64,000 nt of DNA, from assembly GCA_049322795.1 (NCBI GenBank), contig JBMOQH010000014.1, forward strand, positions 1 to 64,000, read 5' to 3'. Shown here in pieces: positions 44,960-55,479 of the stretch (positions are counted from its first letter, which is position 1; the number at the start of each line of letters is the position of its first letter). The notes beneath the pieces are model-generated. The model made no database searches. It was not told the DNA's origin and saw only the letters and a list, made by a program, of their open reading frames with translations. The position numbers and the translations under genes were made by a program. The stretch is from Immundisolibacter sp049322795 (GTDB taxonomy: Bacteria > Pseudomonadota > Gammaproteobacteria > Immundisolibacterales > Immundisolibacteraceae).

Positions 44960-45142
44960 AGCCGTGCGCGATCCGGTCGCCCTTTTGCGGATGCTCTCGG
45001 GCAACTACTCAGAGACAAGGAATTGCGGCAAATGACGGGTAAAGCCGGGCGGGACCCGGCCTTGCGGGAAGCCGCGATCGGGAAAGTCGTCGCTGCATGC
45101 ATGGACGTCGGCAGTGAACTGCTCCCGCAGGGGCGGCGATAA
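44960..45142 (+). pseudogene. C-terminal remnant of a family 4 glycosyltransferase
   Basis: The last 60 codons before 45142 read ARSGRPFADALGQLLRD, KELRQMTGKAGRDPAL and REAAIGKVVAACMDVGSELL. This matches the closing helices of GT4 enzymes (typical PEALAEALLRLLEDPELRARMG...). The nucleotide-sugar domain and all catalytic residues are absent, and the upstream 246 bp (44714-44959) have no GT4-like sequence in any frame that I could recognise. It is a decayed end of a lost GT gene that abuts the epimerase start. Confidence 0.6.
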
Positions 45143-46156
45143 ATGGCGGATCGGGTGCTGGTGACCGGTGGGAGCGGCTTCGTTGGCAGTGCGGTATTAC
45201 GGGTGTTGCACGCGCGCGGGGGGCGGGCCGTGGTCGCCGCGCTGCGTACGGCGTATGCGCAAGTTCCAGTCGGCATACGCGTCGAGACGGTAGCCGGGCT
45301 GGACGCGGACACCGATTGGTCGCGTTGCGTGGAAGGCGTGGATGCGGTCATTCACTGCGCGGCGCGGGTGCATGTGCTGGACGATGCCGTTGCCGATCCA
45401 TTGGCCGAATACCGCCGGGTGAATGTGGACGGCACGCTGGCGCTGGCCCGGGCTGCCGCACAGGCTGGCGTGCGTCGCTTCGTGTTCGTCAGTTCGATCA
45501 AGGTCAATGGCGAGCACACGGCGCCGGGGCAGCCATTTCGTGCCGACGACGCTCCCGCGCCCGACGATGCCTACGGGATTTCGAAGTGGGAGGCGGAGCA
45601 GGGTTTGTTCGCGCTGGCGCGCGAAACGGGCATGGAGGTGGTGGTTGTTCGTCCACCGCTGGTATACGGGCCCGGCGCCAAGGGCAATTTCGCCGCCATG
45701 ATGCGCTGGGTGGCGCGGGGCGTTCCGCTGCCGCTGGGGGCAGTGCGGCACAATCGCCGCAGCCTGGTGGGGCTGGACAATCTGGTGGACCTGATCGTGA
45801 CCTGCCTAGACCATCCCGGCGCTGCCAACGAGGTGTTCTTGGCCGCGGATGGCGAGGACCTGTCCACGGCCGATCTGCTGCAACGGGTGGCCCGGGCGAT
45901 GGGCCGGCCGGCGCGGCTGCTGCCGGTACCGGTGTGGGCACTGCGGGCCGCGGCGGCTTCGCTTGGCAAGCGCGCGATGGCGCAGCGGCTGCTCGGGTCC
46001 CTGCAGGTGGATGGTTCCAAGGCCCGCGAACTGCTCGGCTGGGAGCCGCCCTGCAGGGTGGACGAAGGGTTAAAGAGATCAGTCGCCACCATGGGCGTTG
46101 GAGGTCAGCCCGCTGGCCGAAGCACCGGCGGTGCTGGCGCCCGCAGGCCATCATGA
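45143..46156 (+). CDS. NAD-dependent sugar epimerase/dehydratase
   Basis: Encodes 337 aa. An extended SDR: VLVTGGSGFVGSAVLRVL (NAD site), VIHCAARVHVLDD, RFVFVSSIKVNGE and DAYGISKWEAEQGL (YxxxK), and the VVVRPPLVYGPGAKGNF segment. It resembles the WbpV/WbpK-type or UDP-glucose-4-epimerase-like enzymes that sit beside a small phosphoglycosyltransferase and a WbpM homologue and make UDP-QuiNAc or UDP-FucNAc. Both partners are found here, at 47015 and 47736. The pairing is interrupted by a toxin-antitoxin module. Confidence 0.88.
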   Translation: MADRVLVTGGSGFVGSAVLRVLHARGGRAVVAALRTAYAQVPVGIRVETVAGLDADTDWSRCVEGVDAVIHCAARVHVLDDAVADPLAEYRRVNVDGTLALARAAAQAGVRRFVFVSSIKVNGEHTAPGQPFRADDAPAPDDAYGISKWEAEQGLFALARETGMEVVVVRPPLVYGPGAKGNFAAMMRWVARGVPLPLGAVRHNRRSLVGLDNLVDLIVTCLDHPGAANEVFLAADGEDLSTADLLQRVARAMGRPARLLPVPVWALRAAAASLGKRAMAQRLLGSLQVDGSKARELLGWEPPCRVDEGLKRSVATMGVGGQPAGRSTGGAGARRPS

Positions 46157-46175
46157 TCATAATGGTTGTTATGAT
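46156..46175. promoter_or_regulatory. palindromic operator of the toxin-antitoxin operon
   Basis: ATCATAA (46156-46162) and TTATGAT (46169-46175) form a perfect 7-bp inverted repeat around 6 nt, 18 bp before the antitoxin start. It is AT-rich in an otherwise GC-rich region. Phd/YefM antitoxins bind such sites to repress their own operon. Confidence 0.55.
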
Positions 46176-46193
46176 TAATCGGGAGTCGCTGAA

Positions 46194-46484
46194 ATGATCA
46201 CCCAGACAAGTGCCGTGGCCTTTCGCCAAAAGCTGGGCGAGATGCTCAACCAGGTGCAGTACCGCCACGATAGCGTGGTGATCAACAAGGACGGCAAGCC
46301 CGTTGCGGCTCTGGTCGATGCGCGGTTGTTCGAGCGTATCCGGCGCATGCAGGCCCGTTTCGATGCGCTATGCCAGCGGATCGAGGCGGGTTTTGCCGGT
46401 GTGCCCGAGGCAACCGGCATGGCTGAGATCGAGGCCGCCATTGCCGAGGATCGCCGTGAACAGGGACAGCGGACTGCGGACTAA
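46194..46484 (+). CDS. Phd/YefM-family antitoxin
   Basis: Encodes 96 aa. The N-terminal 50 residues carry the Phd/YefM fold pattern (ITQTSAVAFRQKLGEMLNQV, then SVVINKDGKPVAALVDARLFERI), a DNA-binding dimer domain. The C-terminal part (AGVPEATGMAEIEAAIAEDRRE-like) should wrap the toxin. It lies 14 bp before the PIN toxin gene and just after a palindromic operator, as expected for an autoregulated antitoxin-first operon. Confidence 0.87.
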   Translation: MITQTSAVAFRQKLGEMLNQVQYRHDSVVINKDGKPVAALVDARLFERIRRMQARFDALCQRIEAGFAGVPEATGMAEIEAAIAEDRREQGQRTAD

Positions 46485-46498
46485 ACGGGCCGTCCAAC

Positions 46499-46921
46499 GT
46501 GCGGGTCGTCCTCGACACCGATGTTTTGCTCGCGGGCCTGGCCTGTCCCGGCAGCATTCCGGGCAAGATCATTGCCGCCTGGCGGCATGGCTCGGTGGAA
46601 GTGGTCTTGTCGACCTTCATCCTCGACGAATTGCGGCGCGTATTGCCGCGCCTCGTCGGCCGTCATGGTCTCTCGAACACGGAAATCGACGATCTGGTGG
46701 ACGCTTTGTCCATCCAGGCAGAAGTGCTCGAACCCGCTCCCGTGGAAGATAGTGCGCTGCGTGACAGGAACGACCTGCCCATACTGGGTATTTTGCTGGC
46801 CGCCGTCGATGCCGCAGATATCGATTACCTCATTACCGCAGACAAGGACCTGCTTGCCCTGGCGAGTCGTTACCCGGTCGCCACGCCAGCCGGGTTCTGG
46901 GCACGACACGGCAGTGCGTAG
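46499..46921 (+). CDS. PIN-domain toxin (type II TA, COG1569-like)
   Basis: Encodes 140 aa from GTG 46499. The PIN acidic residues are visible: Asp6 and Asp8 in RVVLDTDVLLAGL, Glu in FILDELRRVL, and Asp residues in VEDSALRDRNDLPIL and LITADKDLLALA. PIN toxins are metal-dependent ribonucleases, held inactive by the antitoxin next door. The module splits an epimerase/phosphoglycosyltransferase gene pair and thus looks like an insertion that stabilises the locus. Confidence 0.88.
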   Translation: MRVVLDTDVLLAGLACPGSIPGKIIAAWRHGSVEVVLSTFILDELRRVLPRLVGRHGLSNTEIDDLVDALSIQAEVLEPAPVEDSALRDRNDLPILGILLAAVDAADIDYLITADKDLLALASRYPVATPAGFWARHGSA

Positions 46922-47014
46922 CCATTGGGACAGTCGGGTTTGCTGCAGGAGGGCGGCACTCTGGCCGATCGAGGCAAATCGCCGAGGGTCTCGCCTCCGG
47001 TCTTGGAGTCTGGG

Positions 47015-47578
47015 GTGCTGATTCGGGTCTTCGATGTGATTTTTTCGCTGCTTGGGCTGATTCTGGGATCGCCTCTGCTCGTCCTGCTCTGGGCGGCAGG
47101 GCTGTTCGACACCGGTTCGCCGCTGTTTCTGCAGGAGCGCGTCGGCCGGCGGCGCAAGCCCTTCGTGCTGGTGAAGTTCCGCACCATGCGGCCCGGCACC
47201 GCACACGTGGCCACGCATCTGGCGAGTGCGGATGCGGTGACGCCGTACGGCAGGTTTCTTCGCCGCAGCAAGCTCGATGAACTGCCGCAGCTGTGGAACG
47301 TGCTCACGGGCGACATGAGCCTGGTCGGACCGCGGCCGTGTCTGCCCAGTCAGGGCGAGCTGATTGCCGCACGTGAACGATTGGGGGTTCTCGAGGCACG
47401 CCCGGGCATCACCGGCTTCGCCCAGGTGCGCGGCATCGACATGTCGACGCCGCAGCTTCTGGCGCAAACCGACGCGCACATGCTGGGCGCGCTTACACTC
47501 GGGGCCTATTTCCGGTGTCTGGTGCTCACCGCCCTCGGCCGGGGCGCCGGCGATCGGATCCATCCGGGTGCGCAGTGA
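47015..47578 (+). CDS. small initiating phosphoglycosyltransferase (bacterial sugar transferase)
   Basis: Encodes 187 aa from GTG 47015, with GGAG 6 bp upstream; the frame is open to 46925. A single N-terminal hydrophobic helix (VFDVIFSLLGLILGSPLLVLLW region) is followed by the monotopic PGT motifs: PLFLQERVGRRRKPF, KFRTMRPG, RFLRRSKLDELPQLWN (with the catalytic DE) and MSLVGPRPCLP. It transfers a sugar-1-phosphate from a UDP-sugar to undecaprenyl phosphate and starts the repeat unit. The length matches the minimal PglC/WcaJ-C-terminal type. Confidence 0.92.
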   Translation: MLIRVFDVIFSLLGLILGSPLLVLLWAAGLFDTGSPLFLQERVGRRRKPFVLVKFRTMRPGTAHVATHLASADAVTPYGRFLRRSKLDELPQLWNVLTGDMSLVGPRPCLPSQGELIAARERLGVLEARPGITGFAQVRGIDMSTPQLLAQTDAHMLGALTLGAYFRCLVLTALGRGAGDRIHPGAQ

Positions 47579-47735
47579 CAGGATGTGGCGGTTGAACAGT
47601 GCGCGTGGCTGCGGCCAAACGGTTGTCGGTGCGTGCGTGCTCCACGCCAGCGGCGATGCGGCAATGAGTTCGCCGCAATGCGGCCCGCTGTGGCCGGGGC
47701 GCCAGTTGCAGGCGAGCTGGCGATGAGGACAGGGC

Positions 47736-49673
47736 ATGCTCGGTAAGGCGCTCGACGGCTTCGCCGCGCCGCTGCTCGGCCTGCCGCGGCCGGTCAAGCG
47801 CGGCCTGGTGCTGATGGTCGATGCGTGCCTGTGCGTGCTCGCCGTGTGGCTGGCGTTTTACCTGCGGCTCGGCGAGTTCGTGAGGCTTACGGGCGGCTCG
47901 GCGTGGTCGCAGGGCGCGGCATGGGCCGGCGCGGCCTCGGTGGCGCTGGCGCTGCCGCTGTTCGTGGTGCACGGGCTTTATCGCGCCATTTTTCGCTACA
48001 GCGGGCTGCCGGCCATGCTTGCCGTTGCGCGCGCGATGGCAATCTACGGCGTGCTGTATGGAACCTTGTTCATGGCGGTGGGCGTGCCGGGCGTGCCGCG
48101 CACGGTGGGGCTCATCCAGCCGATGGTGCTGCTGCTGCTGGTGGGCGGCTCGCGCCTCGCGGCGCGCGCCTGGCTCGGCGGGCAGTACCGGGACTTTCTG
48201 CGCCGCGCGGCCTTGCCCAAGGCGGTCATTTACGGCGCCGGGCAGACGGGCCGGCAGCTGGCCGCCGCGCTGGCGCGCAGCCACGAGCTGCGCGTGCTCG
48301 GCTTCGTGGACGACGACACGCGCCTGCACGGGCACCTGCTCGACGGCCTGCGCATTTACGCGCCGGGCGACCTGCCGGACCTGGTGCAGCGCGAGGCGAT
48401 CCACAGCGTGCTGCTGGCGATGCCCGCCGTCACACGGCAACGGCGGCGCGAGATTCTCGACTTCCTGCAGCCGCTGTCGGTCGCCGTGCGCACCCTGCCC
48501 AGCGTGGCCGATCTCGCGCACGGCAGGGTCACCGTGTCGGACCTGCGCGAGCCGGATCTGGACGACCTGCTCGGCCGCGAGCCGGTGCCGCCCAATCCGC
48601 TGCTGCTGGCGCGCCATGTCACCGGCCGGGTGGTGCTGGTGACCGGCGCCGGCGGGTCGATCGGCAGCGAGCTGTGCCGCCAGGTGCTGGCGCTGCGCCC
48701 GGCCCGGCTGTTGCTGGTCGATCACGCCGAGCACGCGCTGTACGCCATTCATCACGAGCTGGAGGCGCGCGGCGCCGAGCACGGCGTGCAGCCGGTGCCG
48801 CTGCTGGCCTCGGTGCTGGACACCCCGCGCCTGGCGCAGATTTTCGAGGCCTATCGGCCGGATACCGTGTACCACGCGGCGGCCTACAAGCACGTGCCAC
48901 TGGTCGAGCACAACCCGGTGGCCGGCGTCCGCAACAACGTGTTCGGCACGCTGTACGTGGCGCAGGTGGCGCTGGCCGCGGGCACGGCCAATTTCGTGCT
49001 GGTGAGCACGGACAAGGCGGTGCGGCCCAGCAACGTCATGGGGGCGAGCAAGCGCCTCGCCGAACTGGTGCTGCAGGCGCTGGCGGCGCGGGAGCCGGCA
49101 ACGCGGTTTTGCATGGTGCGCTTCGGCAACGTGCTGGGTTCGTCGGGATCCGTGGTGCCGAAATTCCGGGCGCAGATCCGCGACGGCGGCCCGGTCACGC
49201 TCACCCATCCCGAGGTCACGCGGTATTTCATGGCCATCCCGGAGGCGGCGCAGCTCGTGATTCAGGCCGGCGCGCTCGGCAGGGGCGGCGACGTGTTCGT
49301 GCTCGACATGGGTGAGCCGGTGCGGATCGCCGATCTCGCGCGGCGCATGGTGGAGTTGTCGGGCCTGGTGGTGCGCGACGACGAGCACCCCGACGGCGAC
49401 ATCGAGATCGTCGTCAGTGGCCTTCGGCCGGGCGAGAAGCTGTACGAAGAGCTCTTGATCGGCAACGATCCGCAACCGACCGCGCATCCCAGGATTCTCA
49501 TGGCTCGCGACGAGTTCGTGCCCTGGCCGCGACTCGAGGGCGAACTCGAGCGGCTGCAGGCAGCGCTCGCAGCCAATGACCTGCCCGGCCTGCGCGCGCA
49601 GCTGCAGCGTCTGGTGGCGGGCTATCAGCCGGCCGGCGAGATCGTCGACTGGCTGCATCTTGGGATACGCTGA
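47736..49673 (+). CDS. wbpM: WbpM/CapD-type nucleotide-sugar dehydratase (membrane-bound)
   Basis: Encodes 645 aa. Four N-terminal hydrophobic helices (about 20-140), a first Rossmann-like region (KAVIYGAGQTGRQLA), then the catalytic SDR domain (about 300-580): VLVTGAGGSIGSELCRQVL, VYHAAAYKHVPLVE, VLVSTDKAVRPSNVMGASKRLAE (here shown as STDKAVRPSNVMGASK) and RYFMAIPEAAQLV. It makes UDP-4-keto-6-deoxy-GlcNAc from UDP-GlcNAc for QuiNAc/FucNAc synthesis, in step with the epimerase at 45143. The 157 bp before it show nothing notable. Its TGA is the first base-paired part of the hairpin run that follows. Confidence 0.92.
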   Translation: MLGKALDGFAAPLLGLPRPVKRGLVLMVDACLCVLAVWLAFYLRLGEFVRLTGGSAWSQGAAWAGAASVALALPLFVVHGLYRAIFRYSGLPAMLAVARAMAIYGVLYGTLFMAVGVPGVPRTVGLIQPMVLLLLVGGSRLAARAWLGGQYRDFLRRAALPKAVIYGAGQTGRQLAAALARSHELRVLGFVDDDTRLHGHLLDGLRIYAPGDLPDLVQREAIHSVLLAMPAVTRQRRREILDFLQPLSVAVRTLPSVADLAHGRVTVSDLREPDLDDLLGREPVPPNPLLLARHVTGRVVLVTGAGGSIGSELCRQVLALRPARLLLVDHAEHALYAIHHELEARGAEHGVQPVPLLASVLDTPRLAQIFEAYRPDTVYHAAAYKHVPLVEHNPVAGVRNNVFGTLYVAQVALAAGTANFVLVSTDKAVRPSNVMGASKRLAELVLQALAAREPATRFCMVRFGNVLGSSGSVVPKFRAQIRDGGPVTLTHPEVTRYFMAIPEAAQLVIQAGALGRGGDVFVLDMGEPVRIADLARRMVELSGLVVRDDEHPDGDIEIVVSGLRPGEKLYEELLIGNDPQPTAHPRILMARDEFVPWPRLEGELERLQAALAANDLPGLRAQLQRLVAGYQPAGEIVDWLHLGIR

Positions 49674-49815
49674 AAAATCCCGTCCGTGGAATTTTTCAGC
49701 TCGCCTCGTCGCGGTACACGCCCGCGACGGGCTCCGTGAATCAAGCAGTTATGCTTGATTCACGCCGGGGCATCCTGCCCCGGGACGGGAAGCGCTGACT
49801 AAATCAGCGCTTCCC
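49671..49815. repeat. array of five consecutive hairpins (3' of wbpM)
   Basis: Hairpins: H1 TGAAAAAT/ATTTTTCA (49671-49698, includes the wbpM stop); H2 CGTCGCGG/CCGCGACG (49707-49729); H3 GTGAATCAAGCA and its perfect 12-bp complement (49736-49763); H4 CCGGGGCA/TGCCCCGG (49765-49783); H5 GGGAAGCGCTGA and its perfect 12-bp complement (49787-49815). Spacers are only 1-8 nt. A diverged copy lies at 55349-55479. The remaining bases to dciA (49816-49951) show nothing notable. Confidence 0.85.
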
Positions 49816-49951
49816 TTGAGGAATACGTCGGGGCCGGCTGAGTGCCGCGCGCGGCGCGTGGGCTTGGCTCCGCGAATCGTCGGGGCCCGCCTTTCCGGCC
49901 GGCAGGTGCGGCTCAGAAATCGCCGGCCGCGGTTTGTTGCCGACCGCGCTG

Positions 49952-50392
49952 TCAGTCGCCGCTGCGCGACAGCGCGCGCAGTGCGGCCGCCAGGCGTGGC
50001 TGGTCGGTGGTCTCGGCCACCGATGCCAGGTGGGCGCGGCTCGCGGCGCTGAGCGGGCGCGGCGCCGGGGGCCGGGCCGGCGGCGCTGGGTGCGCGTCGA
50101 CGGCCACGCGCACCTGCACCGATTCAACCCGCCCGGCGGCCAGCTGGGCGAGCTCCCGGCCCAGCTGGGGAGCCAGATACCGCAGGCGCCCGGCCCACGC
50201 GCCGCTGGTGACCGCAAGGCGCAAACAGCCGTCTTCCAGTACGGCGCCATGCAGCGCCGCGGCGAGCTCGGCGGGCAGCCGCGAGCGGACTTCTGCGAGC
50301 AGCGCGGCGTGCTGTCCGCTCGCCGTCAGCAGGGACGACAGCGCCCCGCTGCGGGCGGCGAGTAACTTGTTAAGGTCGTGCTGCGAACCCAT
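49952..50392 (-). CDS. dciA: DUF721 / DciA-family replicative helicase-loading protein
   Basis: Encodes 146 aa. The N-terminal DUF721 domain (about 10-95) has LLTASGQHAALLAEVRSRLPAELA-like helical sequence and CLRLAVTSGAWAGRLRYLAPQLGRELA (seen as LRLAVTSGAWAGRLRYL). A proline/alanine tail follows. DciA loads DnaB helicase in bacteria that lack DnaC or DnaI. It is divergent from the M23 gene in the dciA / M23 / secA order known in gammaproteobacteria. Confidence rests on family length, domain pattern and this order. Confidence 0.82.
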   Translation of the reverse strand: MGSQHDLNKLLAARSGALSSLLTASGQHAALLAEVRSRLPAELAAALHGAVLEDGCLRLAVTSGAWAGRLRYLAPQLGRELAQLAAGRVESVQVRVAVDAHPAPPARPPAPRPLSAASRAHLASVAETTDQPRLAAALRALSRSGD

Positions 50393-50436
50393 AATGCCCA
50401 GCCCCGGTCCGGCCTCAGGGCGTCGAGACCGCCCGG

Positions 50437-50444
50437 ATTATAGT
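50437..50444. promoter_or_regulatory. overlapping divergent -10 candidates (dciA / M23)
   Basis: On the minus strand 50442-50437 is a perfect TATAAT, 45 bp before the dciA start. On the plus strand 50439-50444 reads TATAGT, 9 bp before the M23 start. No good -35 was seen for either, and the plus one would leave almost no leader. Confidence 0.3.
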
Positions 50445-50452
50445 GTTCCGCG

Positions 50453-51373
50453 ATGATCAGCCTGCACGTTCACTGGCTTCGGACCGGGCGCCAGCGCAGC
50501 TACAAACTCCACGGACCGGCCCTTGTTGCCGCCGCCAGCGTCGTCGTCGGCGCCCTGGCCGGCAGCTTTGCGCTGGGCGCGAGCATGCCGCTCAGTCAGG
50601 CCTTGAGCGAGCGCGCCGCCGTGCGGCAGGAGCTGAGCGCGCAGCGCTCCGTCCTGGACCAGACCCGGCTGGCCGCGCAGGCGCAGATGCAGGGGCTGCT
50701 CAGCCGGGTTGGCGAGCTGCAGGGCCGGGTGAACGATCTCGAGGTGGTCGGCCAGCGGGTGAGCAAGGCCGCGCGCCTGACGCCCGACCCAGCCGCGCCG
50801 CTCCCGGCCCGGGACGAGCCGCGGCAACCCTTCGCGGTCGTTGATTTCGTGGCCGAACTCGACGGCCTGTCGCGGCGGCTGGACCGCCGCGCGGCACAGT
50901 TCGCGGTGCTGGACCGGGTCATCAGCGCCGGCATCATCGAACGCGGCCCGCTGCTGGCGACGCCGGTGCGCGGCGCGCAACTGTCCTCGCCGTTCGGGTC
51001 GCGCGCCGATCCGTTCAGCGGCGAACGCGATTTTCATACCGGCATCGATTTTCGCGCGCCACCCGGCGCGCCCATCCGCGCCGTGGCAGGCGGCGACGTG
51101 GTCAGGGCCGGTTGGGAGCACGGCTACGGCAACGTCGTCGAGATCGATCACGGCAACGGGTTCCGCACCCGCTACGCCCACAATCAGGCCAATCTGGTCA
51201 AGACAGGTCAGACAGTGAAACGTACTCAGCTCATTGCCCGCGTTGGCCGTACCGGCCACGCCACCGGCTCGCATGTTCATGTCGAAGTGCTGCACAAGGG
51301 CCGGCTGGTCGACCCAGCCCGTTACCTGAATGCGTTGGCGGCCGGCGAGCCGCTGCGCACCGCCGCCCGCTGA
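50453..51373 (+). CDS. M23-family metallopeptidase
   Basis: Encodes 306 aa. An N-terminal membrane anchor (about 23-45) and a coiled coil (about 50-110) precede a LytM domain (about 190-300). Zinc ligands: FHTGIDFRAPPG (His...Asp) and GSHVHVEVLHKG (HxH). A flanking SSPFGSRADPF is typical. It likely trims or regulates murein in the periplasm. It starts the M23-secA-argJ-Nudix series; secA follows 8 bp after its stop. Confidence 0.92.
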   Translation: MISLHVHWLRTGRQRSYKLHGPALVAAASVVVGALAGSFALGASMPLSQALSERAAVRQELSAQRSVLDQTRLAAQAQMQGLLSRVGELQGRVNDLEVVGQRVSKAARLTPDPAAPLPARDEPRQPFAVVDFVAELDGLSRRLDRRAAQFAVLDRVISAGIIERGPLLATPVRGAQLSSPFGSRADPFSGERDFHTGIDFRAPPGAPIRAVAGGDVVRAGWEHGYGNVVEIDHGNGFRTRYAHNQANLVKTGQTVKRTQLIARVGRTGHATGSHVHVEVLHKGRLVDPARYLNALAAGEPLRTAAR

Positions 51374-51381
51374 GGCCGGCC

Positions 51382-54096
<2,715 letters not shown>

Positions 54097-54123
54097 CCCT
54101 CGGCCGGCGCGCGGAGACCTGAC

Positions 54124-55341
54124 ATGGCCGTCAATCTCGGCGCGCCCGGCGCGCTGGATGCCATCGCCGGTGTGCGACTCGCCAGCGCCGCGGCCGGTGT
54201 GCGCAAACCAGGCCGGGACGACGTGGTGTTGCTGGAACTCGCCCCCGGCAGCCGGGCGGCCGCCGTGTTCACGCAAAACGCGTTCTGCGCCGCGCCGGTC
54301 ACGCTGGCGCGCCAGCATCTGGCCAGCACCGCGCCGCGCTATCTGCTCATCAACAGCGGCAATGCCAACGCCGGCACCGGCGCGCCCGGCATGGCCGCCG
54401 CGCAGGCCTGCTGCGCGGAGCTCGCCCGCCTGACCGGTTGCGCGGCGGCTGCGGTACTGCCCTTTTCGACCGGCGTGATCGGCGAGCCGCTGCCGGTGGA
54501 GCGCATCGCTGCCGTGCTGCCGGACGCGCTGACAAGCCTCAGCGCCGATGGCTGGAACGCTGCCGCGCGCGCCATCATGACCACCGACACCGTGGCCAAG
54601 GGCCACAGCGTCACCCGCCACACGCCGCGGGGATCCCTCACCGTCACCGGCATCGCCAAGGGCTCGGGCATGATCCACCCGAACATGGCGACCATGCTGG
54701 CCTACGTCGCCACCGACGCCGCCGTGTCGCAGACCGCACTGCAAGCCTGCCTCGAACACGCCATGGGCGGCAGCTTCAACCGCATCACCGTGGACGGCGA
54801 CACCTCCACCAATGACGCCTGCGTGCTGATGGCCACCGGCCAGGGCGCCGTCACGGTGGACGATCTCGGAACGGCTGAGGGTCAGGCCCTGCAAGCCGCC
54901 GTGGACGAGGTGTGCCGTACCTTGGCCCAGGCCATCGTGCGCGACGGCGAGGGGGCCACGAAGTTCATCACGATCACGGTCGACAGCGGCCGCGACGCCG
55001 CCGAGTGCGCTCAGGTGGCCTACGCCATCGCCCGCTCGCCGCTGGTCAAGACCGCCTTCTTCGCCAGCGACCCCAACTGGGGCCGCATCCTCGCTGCCGT
55101 CGGCTACGCCGGCGTGGACGCGCTCGACATCGACCGCGTGGACGTCCATCTCGGTGATGTCTGCATCGTGCGGGGTGGCGCTCGCGCCGCGGACTACACC
55201 GAGGCGCAAGGCCAGGCGGTGATGACGCAGGACGAGATCACCGTGCGCGTGGCGCTCGGCCGCGGCACGGCGCAAACCACCGTCTGGACCTGCGATTTCT
55301 CCTACGACTACGTGCGCATCAACGCCGAGTACCGGACCTGA
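54124..55341 (+). CDS. argJ: bifunctional glutamate N-acetyltransferase/amino-acid acetyltransferase ArgJ
   Basis: Encodes 405 aa. ArgJ transfers the acetyl group from N-acetylornithine to glutamate (and in many species also uses acetyl-CoA), allowing the cyclic arginine route. The self-cleavage and nucleophile site HPNMATMLAYVATD lies at about residue 185-200 (Thr after Ala). Also visible are SGNANAGTG and the NRITVDGDTSTND loop, and the C-terminal ENAY-like region IRINAEYRT in the form DYVRINAEYRT. Its stop lies 7 bp before the second hairpin-family repeat. Confidence 0.96.
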   Translation: MAVNLGAPGALDAIAGVRLASAAAGVRKPGRDDVVLLELAPGSRAAAVFTQNAFCAAPVTLARQHLASTAPRYLLINSGNANAGTGAPGMAAAQACCAELARLTGCAAAAVLPFSTGVIGEPLPVERIAAVLPDALTSLSADGWNAAARAIMTTDTVAKGHSVTRHTPRGSLTVTGIAKGSGMIHPNMATMLAYVATDAAVSQTALQACLEHAMGGSFNRITVDGDTSTNDACVLMATGQGAVTVDDLGTAEGQALQAAVDEVCRTLAQAIVRDGEGATKFITITVDSGRDAAECAQVAYAIARSPLVKTAFFASDPNWGRILAAVGYAGVDALDIDRVDVHLGDVCIVRGGARAADYTEAQGQAVMTQDEITVRVALGRGTAQTTVWTCDFSYDYVRINAEYRT

Positions 55342-55348
55342 GTCGATG

Positions 55349-55479
55349 CCGAAGAGTTCCATCCAGGGAATTTTTCGGCTCGCTGTGACACGGTTCGGGC
55401 CCGCCCCACGCGCTGGGAATCGAGGGCTTGCGCTTTTGCTTCACGCCGGGGGCAGCTTGCCCCGGGCAACAAGCGCTTG
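55349..55479. repeat. second, diverged copy of the wbpM-3' hairpin family
   Basis: Shares GGAATTTTTC-GGCTCGC-like sequence (55367 on) and TTCACGCCGGGG plus TGCCCCGGG hairpin (55440-55467) with the 49671 copy; the distance between these two landmarks is 73 bp here and 71 bp there. It starts with a CCGAA/TTCGG stem (55349-55378) and ends with the palindrome CAAGCGCTTG (55470-55479). It lies 7 bp after the argJ stop and overlaps the TTG start of the Nudix gene. Confidence 0.7.
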
